Below, piece after piece: positions 40,556 through 47,696 of a stretch of 47,696 nucleotides of DNA. Position 1 is the stretch's first letter, and every line of letters starts with the position of its first letter. The notes under the pieces were generated by a model. The model saw only the letters and a list, made by a program, of their open reading frames with translations, had not been told where the DNA came from and did no database searches. This stretch comes from Spirirestis rafaelensis WJT71-NPBG6 (lineage in GTDB: Bacteria; Cyanobacteriota; Cyanobacteriia; Cyanobacteriales; Nostocaceae), in assembly GCA_019359015.1 (NCBI GenBank), contig JAHHID010000062.1, forward strand, positions 1 to 47,696, in the 5' to 3' direction. The translations under genes were made by a program, and so were the position numbers.

Positions 40556-43500
40556 TTAATTGCTGACAAGTACGAAATTAACTGTATAAGGTTCCTCTAA
40601 GGATTGTTGAGTACTGGCTTTGATAGCATCGAGATAGCGACGCAGAACTTGTAGTTGTTGAGAGTTGGGACGATAAGTAAGACTACCTTGTTTGTCAAAA
40701 AGTGGGGCAGCGGCGATCGCTTTATAGTCAGGATTTTCTAAAGAAGTCTGAGTGAGCCAGTTGGAGTCTTGGCTCGAAGGAATCAAACCAGCAGGTAGCT
40801 CACCTTCCAAAAAAGCCAGCAAGCGTTGCTGACAAGTGCGGGTATTGATGCCTTGATTCTCGAATAACTGAATCACTTCGTTAAAAGATAGCGATCGCTC
40901 TGGCATTAGTCGCAACAATTCACTAAACAAGAAATAATCTGTATACTGTTGCTTGGCTACCTCTACAACTTGGGGATGCAAAGGCAACATCGCCAAACCA
41001 TAAGCAACCCGGCTACAAGTGGGAGCTGCGTCAGTAGTAGATAAATCTTGAATAATCTTAGCGTTGGGGAGTTTTTGCCGGAGCCAACTCCTGACTGCAC
41101 CGCAAGTTGCCACTCCACCAGTGAGTATAGCTTGATTAATTGTTTCTGTAGGAATTCCCTTCGCTACCAACAATCTGTTAAGTTCTCGGTTGAGACGACG
41201 CACAAACGGGACAAATACCTGAGCCTCTAAATCTCGCCGTTGCAACACCCACCGCTGATCTGCAAATTCTAAGGTAAAAGATTCTTGGTGTTGTAAAATC
41301 AACTTTAAAGCAAGTCCTGCATCTAACACCGCTTGTCCTAAAACAGAACTTTCGAGCCGTTGCTGAAGACGAATGCGAGTTGTGATATCCGGTTCCCCAG
41401 GTCGAGGTAGTTCTAATTCTTCTAAATTCAAACTTGACAGATGCATCTGGTCTAAACCAGGAATCGCTGGTTGCCAATGCCAAGCATTACTGTTAGTAGT
41501 TTTGTTATCATCTTGCGTCTGTTGCCGTGACTGTCGCCATTTTTGAGGAAACAGTAACTGACAGATAATGTCTTGCTCAATTCCTTTGCCAGCATAAGCA
41601 AAACCGTGGAGCATAAAATTACTGTGTGTCAGTTCTTGCAGGTTTTCTGGCAAATCGACCAGCGCCATTTCTGTTGAAGTTGCGCCAATATTAATCGTCA
41701 AAGTGCTACCAATGGGACGGCGATCGCTTTGAATTGGCGGAGGAGAACCTTCAGGAACACTGAATTGTACAGTCTCACCGTTAGCACCGTCGAGTTCACT
41801 GAGCAAACTAGCGATCGCTTCTTCTACAAAAAATACTTGCTGTGGATGCTGGACTATTTTGCTGGTGAGTAAAGCTTCGCGCACATTAAAGCGATATTGT
41901 TCCGACCAGTTAGATGGACAAGTGCAGATCGCACCAGCAATATTATTGATAATTGTCTGAAAACTTTGTTCATCTATACCAACAGCTGCCGCTGTTAAAC
42001 CAGGTGTAGTGCTAGTGCGATCGCATTTGAGAGTTAACAGCAATTTCGAGAGCGATCGTACGACCCAAATCAAAGGACCTGCGGAAAATTCATTTAATTG
42101 CAACACAGGTTCCCATTTGTCTCGTTCGTTTTTGTAGGGGATCGCTATTTGTAAATAAGGTTTCAACTGCGCTGAATAAAGGCTGTTTGTTTCTGCTTGC
42201 GGCTGAGATTCGGTCGAATTGCTACTAGCTAAATCCGACACCTTCTCAGAAGCTACAGCTACTGGCGCGAAGGAGTGGAGTGCTTCTGCACTGGACGTTT
42301 CCTCGCTGTGAGATACAGAAGGCGCAGGTAAATAAACTTCTGCTGGTAAACGAAACGATGGTTTTAAGGAAGCTGCTGCTGGTTGGTTTTGTGCTGACCA
42401 ATAAAGAGGATATACAACATTTGTGGAGCGATTCAACAGCGTCGCAGAAATTCCAGTTGTACCCAAATCGATTCCCAGATACCAGACTGAACCATCAAGA
42501 TTGAACGATTCTGGTTGATTTGTCGAGCCAGAATTGAAGATTGTCGCTTCAGTCTTTTCAGCAGATGCCGGGGAAATCTCTAACACCTCCAAAACAGATT
42601 CAGCCGCAGTCAAAGTATTCTCTGCGATAAATTGATTTTCTAAGTTAATTTGCGGTTGCGAGTCAGAATTTAACTGCCGATCAAAATCAGCTAAATCTTG
42701 ATTTAATTGCTCTAACTGGTCTTCGTCTAAGGAAATATCAAAAACAGAGTCAGCGATCGCTTCAGCTTGAGAGAGTAAATTTTCCTCCGGAGAAGCGCTA
42801 ATATACTTTGCTCGCTGTGCTTCTTCATCTTTCTGCACTACTTCCGAACTTGGAGTTTCTGAAGTATTTGAAGGTACATGAATTACCAACTCGCCCAAGA
42901 CTGTAATTGTATCAGCCATTGCCGGTTCTTCAACAGCCGCAAGGTTTACATCTTCTGGCTGGGGCAAATTACTAGCAGTATTATTCTCATCTTTAAATGT
43001 GTCCGAAACATCTGATTCTGCTGGTGTAGGGTTGCTTATATCCACAAGTTCCACGTTTGATTCTTGCAGCCAAGGATCTTGAGAATCCGATTGTTGCACT
43101 TCGTTTGTGGCGCTTTCTGGTAGGGATGTGGTCAAAGCAGATGCATCATCTATAAGATTTGTTTCTTGATTAATTACTTCCGGGGTGACTTCATTCTCAA
43201 CAACCTCAGGTTGCAATTTTGTGGGGCTTTCTGTTGGTTGGACGAGATTCGACTCCTTTATCGGTGTCGAAGCGGTTACAGATAACTTATCTGTAATATC
43301 CAATTCTGGATTTGTGTCAATTTGTCGGCTTTGCTCGGTGAAATTCTCAGCCCCAAACAAACTGGCGTAAAGCTGATCTACTTCATTAACAACTAACTGA
43401 GTATTCGGCTGTGATGGAGCTTTTGTTACAGGATTAGCAGTAGTTTGGGAGTTTGGCTGATCCACATCAAATTGCAATACTGTATCTAGATTTGTTGTCG

Positions 43501-44398
43501 CGTCGGCATCTTGTTGAATAATAGTCGGTGATGAAGATGTTTGGTTTTCTCCGCTTAAAGAAGTTGGAGGTTGCTGCAACTGAGATGTCAAATTATTAAG
43601 AAAGCTCCTCATTAATTGTTCGCCTTGCACCCCTTGGCTGTGCATTCTGGCTAATGCTTGAGATAATGACTCGTGGTAAGTGTGAATGTTACGCTGTAGT
43701 GCTTCAAAGACAACATTCACAGTTCCATCTAACGATAAGAGATGGCGATCCAAATCGGCAGTAAAGCGTGTTAACTGGTCTACCTGTGTTGATTCTAAAA
43801 ATGGTGGAGTCGAGGCAGATTGTAGTTCTGTTGAGTAATTAGTATCGAGATTCTGGCTTACACCTGATGCTAAATTATCTGTTATTTGTGGCGTTATTGG
43901 CACTACGCGATTGATCAACACCTGCAAAAATTCCGAAATCATCTGCTCCTGATTTGCCATCTGCTGGGTTAAGGAGTAGTTGTGCAATCGCCGTTGCTCT
44001 AATTGCCTGATTTCCTGCACTAAAGTGGCTCGCTCTTGCAACAAAGTTTGTAATTCTGCTTGCAACGGCTCAAGCAATGCCGAAAAATCAATTTTTTGCT
44101 GCTCAGGTATAGTAACATTACTCTGTTGTTGGTTTTGATCTGGCTGTGGTGAAGACTCACTATTACCTTGATCGGCAAATTTAGCTAATAAAGGCGATAA
44201 TTGTGGCTGTTGGGCAAGCTTGTTTTCTGATTCGCTTTCTCTTAATTTGATGAGAAAGTCGCGAATTCGTTCTAAAACCTGTCTTGGCTCTTGTGCTGCC
44301 TGACCGGATAAAAGTCTGGGTAGGCGTTTGCCGCTTTTAGCGAATAAGTCGTCAATATCTGCGATTAGTCTTTGTATTTCTTCGGCGCGGGAAGTCAC
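40556..44398 (-). CDS. Giant Hsp70-like protein with long disordered N-terminal half
   Basis: 1280 residues. Residues 1-300 are helical and coiled-coil-like (Gln/Leu/Glu-rich, with RAEEIQRLIADIDDLF at the start). Residues about 300-635 are acidic and rich in Ser/Thr/Glu, probably disordered. From about 640 an actin-like ATPase begins: YLGIDLGTTGISATLLN (phosphate 1), INIGATSTEMALVDL near 902 (phosphate 2) and AILTGGVATCGAVRSWL near 1092 (adenosine motif). No typical Hsp70 substrate-binding domain is visible; the C-terminal 150 residues are helical. It may be a dedicated chaperone or scaffold; the function is unknown. I recall similar proteins only in filamentous cyanobacteria. Confidence 0.85.
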   Translation of the reverse strand: MTSRAEEIQRLIADIDDLFAKSGKRLPRLLSGQAAQEPRQVLERIRDFLIKLRESESENKLAQQPQLSPLLAKFADQGNSESSPQPDQNQQQSNVTIPEQQKIDFSALLEPLQAELQTLLQERATLVQEIRQLEQRRLHNYSLTQQMANQEQMISEFLQVLINRVVPITPQITDNLASGVSQNLDTNYSTELQSASTPPFLESTQVDQLTRFTADLDRHLLSLDGTVNVVFEALQRNIHTYHESLSQALARMHSQGVQGEQLMRSFLNNLTSQLQQPPTSLSGENQTSSSPTIIQQDADATTNLDTVLQFDVDQPNSQTTANPVTKAPSQPNTQLVVNEVDQLYASLFGAENFTEQSRQIDTNPELDITDKLSVTASTPIKESNLVQPTESPTKLQPEVVENEVTPEVINQETNLIDDASALTTSLPESATNEVQQSDSQDPWLQESNVELVDISNPTPAESDVSDTFKDENNTASNLPQPEDVNLAAVEEPAMADTITVLGELVIHVPSNTSETPSSEVVQKDEEAQRAKYISASPEENLLSQAEAIADSVFDISLDEDQLEQLNQDLADFDRQLNSDSQPQINLENQFIAENTLTAAESVLEVLEISPASAEKTEATIFNSGSTNQPESFNLDGSVWYLGIDLGTTGISATLLNRSTNVVYPLYWSAQNQPAAASLKPSFRLPAEVYLPAPSVSHSEETSSAEALHSFAPVAVASEKVSDLASSNSTESQPQAETNSLYSAQLKPYLQIAIPYKNERDKWEPVLQLNEFSAGPLIWVVRSLSKLLLTLKCDRTSTTPGLTAAAVGIDEQSFQTIINNIAGAICTCPSNWSEQYRFNVREALLTSKIVQHPQQVFFVEEAIASLLSELDGANGETVQFSVPEGSPPPIQSDRRPIGSTLTINIGATSTEMALVDLPENLQELTHSNFMLHGFAYAGKGIEQDIICQLLFPQKWRQSRQQTQDDNKTTNSNAWHWQPAIPGLDQMHLSSLNLEELELPRPGEPDITTRIRLQQRLESSVLGQAVLDAGLALKLILQHQESFTLEFADQRWVLQRRDLEAQVFVPFVRRLNRELNRLLVAKGIPTETINQAILTGGVATCGAVRSWLRQKLPNAKIIQDLSTTDAAPTCSRVAYGLAMLPLHPQVVEVAKQQYTDYFLFSELLRLMPERSLSFNEVIQLFENQGINTRTCQQRLLAFLEGELPAGLIPSSQDSNWLTQTSLENPDYKAIAAAPLFDKQGSLTYRPNSQQLQVLRRYLDAIKASTQQSLEEPYTVNFVLVSN

Positions 44399-44780
44399 TG
44401 TGATTTACCTTAGCTAGAACTGTACGTTATCTTTTATGGAAGTTACTTTACAACTACCGAGGCTTTGAATGACATCTTATATGCCGCTCGGATTTTTCTC
44501 TTGATTTGTGGCTATGTCAAGACGGCTTTTGGAGAAGATTAACCTGAGAGCATATGTGTCACTTTGAGGGTAACGCAGTCGAGTAACGTTGACAGCATGA
44601 TGAAAACATTAGCGTTGCTTATCACAGAAAAGATAAAACAGCAAAAATTAATTATCATGAGTATCATTTATGTTTGAGTGCCCCCTGTGCTGCGATCGCG
44701 CTTGTGCTGAAAATGGCACTTTTGTTTGTTATGTATATTGCAGCTTTAGTAAATCTGTTGTTATGGGGGACTAATATACT
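44399..44780. other. Intergenic region between the Hsp70-like gene and the Crp regulator
   Basis: 382 bases between divergent genes. No repeat or RNA was recognised and no clean NtcA box (GTA-N8-TAC) was found. Confidence 0.5.
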
Positions 44781-45461
44781 TTGCACGCACCTCCCAATCC
44801 CTGGATCATCTCAGCGCCCTTTTTTCAAGGGTTGCCAGAAGAGGTTGTGGAACTAGCCTTAACTCATCTTGTTACCCGCACTCACCCAGCCAATCAGGTC
44901 ATTTTGCTGGAAAATGACTGGGGAGGCTCTGTATATTTTATTATCGATGGGTGGGTAAAAATTCGCACCTACAATTTAGAAGGCAAAGAGCTAACGCTAA
45001 ATATTATCGGCAAAGGCGAATTATTTGGGGAAATGGCAGCGCTAGATGAAGTGCCTCGTTCAACTGATGTGATTACTCTGACTCCGACATTGATAGGCAG
45101 TATGCCGGCACAGGATTTTGTGAAGTTGCTACACACAGAACCCTTGGCGGGAGTTAGATTATCGCAACTAATGGCACGACGCTTGCGACAAGTAAATCGA
45201 AGATTGCGATTGCGCGAATCTGATAGTCAGTCGCGGGTGGCTGACACGTTATTATTTTTGGCAGAAGGACAGGGAAAAAAAGGGCAGGCAGGAACGGAAA
45301 TTCCCAATTTACCTCACAGGGAATTAAGTAGTTTGAGTGGACTAGCGCGGGAAACAGTTACACGAGTATTGACAAAGCTGGAAAAAAAAGGCTTGATTAA
45401 ACGGGATCACGACATTATTTGTGTTCCCGATTTGTTAGCCCTAGAAAAAATGATAGTTTAA
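44781..45461 (+). CDS. Crp/Fnr-family regulator, DevH-like
   Basis: 226 residues from a TTG, the only starter after an in-frame TAA at 44772; GGGGA lies about ten bases upstream. The beta-roll (about 20-115) contains GGSVYFIIDGWVKIRTYN and GELFGEMAALDEVPRSTDV, close to the cAMP-binding motif FGE-x-A-x6-RS/T. The C-terminal winged helix has LSSLSGLARETVTRVLTKLEKKG. It resembles DevH, required for the heterocyst glycolipid layer, and also SycrpI-type proteins. A DUF2232 gene and a CobT-like gene follow on the same strand. The name DevH is probable, not certain. Confidence 0.8.
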   Translation: MHAPPNPWIISAPFFQGLPEEVVELALTHLVTRTHPANQVILLENDWGGSVYFIIDGWVKIRTYNLEGKELTLNIIGKGELFGEMAALDEVPRSTDVITLTPTLIGSMPAQDFVKLLHTEPLAGVRLSQLMARRLRQVNRRLRLRESDSQSRVADTLLFLAEGQGKKGQAGTEIPNLPHRELSSLSGLARETVTRVLTKLEKKGLIKRDHDIICVPDLLALEKMIV

Positions 45462-45521
45462 AAATTTATTTAAGTAATCGGTCATAAACTGCACTTGCCC
45501 AAAACAGATGAAAATCTCTTT

Positions 45522-45559
45522 CCTAATCCCTAGTCGCTAGTCCCCAGTCCCTAATCCCC
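45522..45559. repeat. Short tandem repeats of the CCTAGTC/CCCTAAT type
   Basis: Imperfect units of about seven bases (CTAATCC, CTAGTCG, CTAGTCC, CCAGTCC, CTAATCC) run up to the start codon of the DUF2232 gene. Confidence 0.75.
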
Positions 45560-45560
45560 T

Positions 45561-46295
45561 ATGAGTATTTCAGATTCTCTGCCAGATGAGCCATCACGCC
45601 ACTTTCCTAAATCGCAAATCGAGGTTGATGAATTGTTAGACAAACAAGAGAATTTTAGCCGACAAGAATTAAAAGCTGATGCGCCTTTGCGGATGGTGGA
45701 AACGGCATTTTTAGCAAGTGCCTCTAGTTTGATTTGGTTTATTAACAACTACTTTCCGTTGGGACCAGTTTTGCGGATATTTTTTCCCGTGCCGATCGCT
45801 TTAGTTTATCTTCGTTGGGGCAACCGCGCAGCATGGATGGCGGCAGTAGTTTCCGGGTTGCTGCTTTCGGTGTTAATGGGACCGGTTCGCAGTCTACTGT
45901 TTGTCATGCCTTTTGCTTTTATGGGGGTGCTTTTGGGCGCAACTTGGCATCGCCGCGTTCCCTGGATTGTTTCTATCATCTTGGGTACGCTGTTAGGTAC
46001 TTTAGGGGTGTTTTTTCGCGTCTGGTTATTATCTGTATTGTCGGGTGAAGACTTGTGGGTTTATTTGATTAACCAGACGACAGATTTTCTAGAGTGGCTA
46101 TTTTTAAAGCTGGGAATCTTGGCGACTCCCAGTGTCTTTTTCATTCAAGTGGGAGCGATCGCCTTAATTATAATTAACAATTTTATCTATCTATTCGTCG
46201 TTCACCTAGCTGCATGGCTGTTATTAGATCGCCTCGGCAATCCGATTCCCCGCCCCCCACGCTGGGTGCAAGTTCTGATGGATAATGAAGGATAG
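45561..46295 (+). CDS. DUF2232 membrane protein
   Basis: 244 residues. The first 50 are charged; then about six hydrophobic helices follow (from FLASASSLIWFIN to LFVVHLAAWLLLDRL). YLRWGNRAAWMAAVVSGLLLSVLMGPVRSLLF is the DUF2232 signature. Some members resemble the substrate-binding components of ECF vitamin transporters. The next gene is a CobT-like protein, 38 bases away, so a role in cobamide or precursor supply is conceivable. The start is preceded by tandem repeats rather than a ribosome site. Confidence 0.8.
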   Translation: MSISDSLPDEPSRHFPKSQIEVDELLDKQENFSRQELKADAPLRMVETAFLASASSLIWFINNYFPLGPVLRIFFPVPIALVYLRWGNRAAWMAAVVSGLLLSVLMGPVRSLLFVMPFAFMGVLLGATWHRRVPWIVSIILGTLLGTLGVFFRVWLLSVLSGEDLWVYLINQTTDFLEWLFLKLGILATPSVFFIQVGAIALIIINNFIYLFVVHLAAWLLLDRLGNPIPRPPRWVQVLMDNEG

Positions 46296-46332
46296 TCATT
46301 GGGCATTGGTTCAATAACTCTTAATTAATAAA

Positions 46333-47532
46333 TTGATTCGCATTTATACCCAAATAGAACAAGGTGAAGCATGGATCGCACGTTATAGGGGTACTTCACC
46401 TATTTTTGCCTGTGTATTAGGATTTACCGAAACTTGTTTAATTCCGGGAATTTCCGCAGCCGGTCGGACTCCAGAGGATCGCAAATACACAGCAGTTGCT
46501 GATGCTGAGTTTTTATACTACGGTGCAGGACGAAACCCGCAATATCCCTTACCACCTTTGGAGGCTGGCGCGTCACCTGTACTAATTTCTCGCGCTGTAG
46601 TTGAAGCACTCCAGATTCCAGTTTATTTGTTTAATGCTGGCTTACCCCAGCTGCCTGCTGTACCAGTAATTAATTTGGGTGGCTGTCCGGCTAAGTGTTT
46701 AAGTCAAGGTGCAGCAATGGATTTAGCAACGGTAAATCATTTGTTAAAGCAAGGGCTGCTTTGGGGTACACGGTTAAGTCAGAAAATTAAAGATGGCTAT
46801 TTAATTGTTGGTGAGTGCGTTGTTGGTGGAACTACAACCGCCCTAGCGATTTTAACAGGCTTGGGTATTGAAGCATTAGGCAAAGTCAACAGTAGCCATC
46901 CTGTTTGTAATCATACGCAAAAGTGGGCAGTAGTGCAGCAGGGGTTGGAGAGGATCAGGGGGAGATGGGGAGAGGGGGGGAGGGGAGATAGAAAGATAGA
47001 TTTCTCATCCCAACTCAATACTCCTAACTCCCAACTTTTAACTGTTATAGATCCTCTACAACTTGTGGCGGCAGTGGGAGATCCGATGCAGGTGGTGGCG
47101 GCAGGTATGGCTATTGCAGCGAGTCGCCGTTGTGGTGTTTTGCTTGCTGGTGGGACGCAAATGCTGGCGGTTTATGCTTTGATGAGTGCGATCGCTCAAG
47201 CTTATACTTTACCTTGGCGAAGTGAAGCAGTTGTTGTCGGTACAACTCGTTGGGTAGCAGAAGACTTCTCTGGCGCTACAGTTGAATTAGCTCAACTAAT
47301 TAATAAAGGTGAGAAAACTCAAAATAATGTTTCCCCACCTTTACTTGCAACTCAATTAAGTTTTGCTGATTCTCGTTATTCGCAACTCCAAGCTTATGAG
47401 CGAGGTTTTGTGAAAGAAGGGATGGGGGCAGGGGGCGCTTGCATTGCTGCCCATATCAGCCAAAATTGGCGACAAAACCAACTTTTGGCAGCTGTTGAAG
47501 TTCAACTCGAACGCTTGATCAAGAGTCAATAG
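46333..47532 (+). CDS. CobT-like nicotinate-nucleotide phosphoribosyltransferase family protein, with a repeat-encoded insert
   Basis: 399 residues from a TTG start; no ATG fits. TCLIPGISAAGRTPEDRKYTAV, the NLGGCPAKCLSQGAAMDLATV block and GECVVGGTTTALAILTGLG belong to the TIGR00303/CobT-like family, which uses nicotinate mononucleotide in cobamide assembly. DPMQVVAAGMAIAASRR and GVLLAGGTQMLAVYAL complete it. Between QKWAVVQQGLE and DPLQLVAAVGDPM lie about 30 residues (RIRGRWGEGGRGDRK and SSQLNTPNSQLL) encoded by purine-rich and ACTCC-type repeats at about 46950-47045, absent from relatives as I remember them. Frame and flanks are intact. Confidence 0.83.
   Translation: MIRIYTQIEQGEAWIARYRGTSPIFACVLGFTETCLIPGISAAGRTPEDRKYTAVADAEFLYYGAGRNPQYPLPPLEAGASPVLISRAVVEALQIPVYLFNAGLPQLPAVPVINLGGCPAKCLSQGAAMDLATVNHLLKQGLLWGTRLSQKIKDGYLIVGECVVGGTTTALAILTGLGIEALGKVNSSHPVCNHTQKWAVVQQGLERIRGRWGEGGRGDRKIDFSSQLNTPNSQLLTVIDPLQLVAAVGDPMQVVAAGMAIAASRRCGVLLAGGTQMLAVYALMSAIAQAYTLPWRSEAVVVGTTRWVAEDFSGATVELAQLINKGEKTQNNVSPPLLATQLSFADSRYSQLQAYERGFVKEGMGAGGACIAAHISQNWRQNQLLAAVEVQLERLIKSQ
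46950..47045. repeat. Low-complexity and tandem repeats inside the CobT-like gene
   Basis: A G-rich run (GGGGAGATGGGGAGAGGGG and neighbours) is followed by ACTCAATACTCCTAACTCCC. This is the same composition as the intergenic short tandem repeats at 2498 and 45522, but here it lies in frame within a coding sequence. Confidence 0.65.
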
Positions 47533-47603
47533 TCCAAAGGTTGTTGACTCTTGACAATTGACTATAAACTAACTAGTACAGTACGGCGGAAATAAGCCAA
47601 GTA

Positions 47604-47696
47604 TCAGATAGCCAACACTTTACCCTTATATGTCCACTTAAAAGGTTTAGCCATTGTTTTATTAAAATAGTCGATAAATTCAAGAATTTGAGTTTT
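47604..47696 (-). mobile_element. IS630-type transposase, C-terminal end only (runs off window)
   Basis: On the minus strand the frame entering from the right edge reads ILEFIDYFNKTMAKPFKWTY, then KGKVLAI and a stop at 47606-47604. FNKTMAKPFKWTYKGK is the familiar C-terminal end of cyanobacterial IS630-family (DDE_3) transposases. Only 30 residues are inside the window. Orientation is the same as that of the fragment at 1-62. Confidence 0.75.

Noticed and set aside
44399-44780. NtcA box upstream of the DevH-like gene
   Set aside because: I looked for GTA-N8-TAC and found no convincing match.

Overview
The window is chromosomal DNA of a filamentous, probably heterocyst-forming cyanobacterium of the Nostoc/Scytonema/Tolypothrix type. 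The evidence is the many HIP1 octamers (GCGATCGC), short A/C-rich tandem repeats between genes, and a purely cyanobacterial gene set: SLH/OprB iron-uptake porins, SphR-SphS-PhoU, SbtA with a PII-like partner, DUF3318, DUF2232, a peroxiredoxin-glutaredoxin fusion and a DevH-like Crp regulator. Species cannot be told from the sequence alone.

Layout. 1-930: start of an IS630-type transposase abutting an N-terminally truncated vanadium haloperoxidase. 1188-2310 (minus): DAHP synthase preceded by a short reading frame very rich in Phe/Tyr/Trp codons, a terminator with a competing antiterminator, and upstream of that a small structured RNA with its own terminator. 2550-4812: zinc-ribbon membrane protein, J-domain/pentapeptide protein, GNAT acetyltransferase, then a decayed histidine kinase fragment. 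5408-8638: glutathione peroxidase, SDR protein, a hydrolase-fold protein lacking its catalytic residues, and Prx-Grx behind a Fur/PerR-like box. 8865-10152: SbtA-type bicarbonate permease and PII-like protein. 10210-13102: FkbM methyltransferase, then a TetR (NemR-like) regulator with a hotdog thioesterase and a glutathione transferase. 13133-13833: remnant of a second GST followed by a MazEF-type module. 13866-17485: TrmFO, M23 peptidase, tRNA-Arg(CCG), PIN-domain pair. 17790-20296: FAD-dependent desaturase-like enzyme, DUF3318 protein, small zinc-ribbon protein. 20411-25971: three tandem SLH/OprB porins, two of them very recent copies. 26829-34048: Crp/Fnr regulator, PhoX, PhoU, SphS, SphR, separated by MITE-like repeats. 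34289-36470: two cell-wall-related proteins. 36658-40135: ABC ATPase, 5-formyl-THF cyclo-ligase, orphan sugar ABC permease, sugar transferase. 40356-40430: compact branched hairpin. 40556-44398: 1280-residue Hsp70-like protein. 44781-47532: DevH-like regulator, DUF2232 membrane protein, CobT-like protein. 47604 to the end: C-terminus of another IS630-type transposase.

Themes. Phosphate: sphR-sphS-phoU form one minus-strand operon, with phoX further along the same strand. Peroxide and electrophile defence: Gpx, Prx-Grx with its operator, and the TetR/GST cluster. The most striking element is the region upstream of DAHP synthase. It looks like classical ribosome-mediated attenuation: a leader peptide of 20 residues with all three aromatic amino acids, placed before the first committed enzyme of aromatic amino-acid synthesis. 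I do not know this from cyanobacteria. Everything here was read by eye; no database search or folding program was run.
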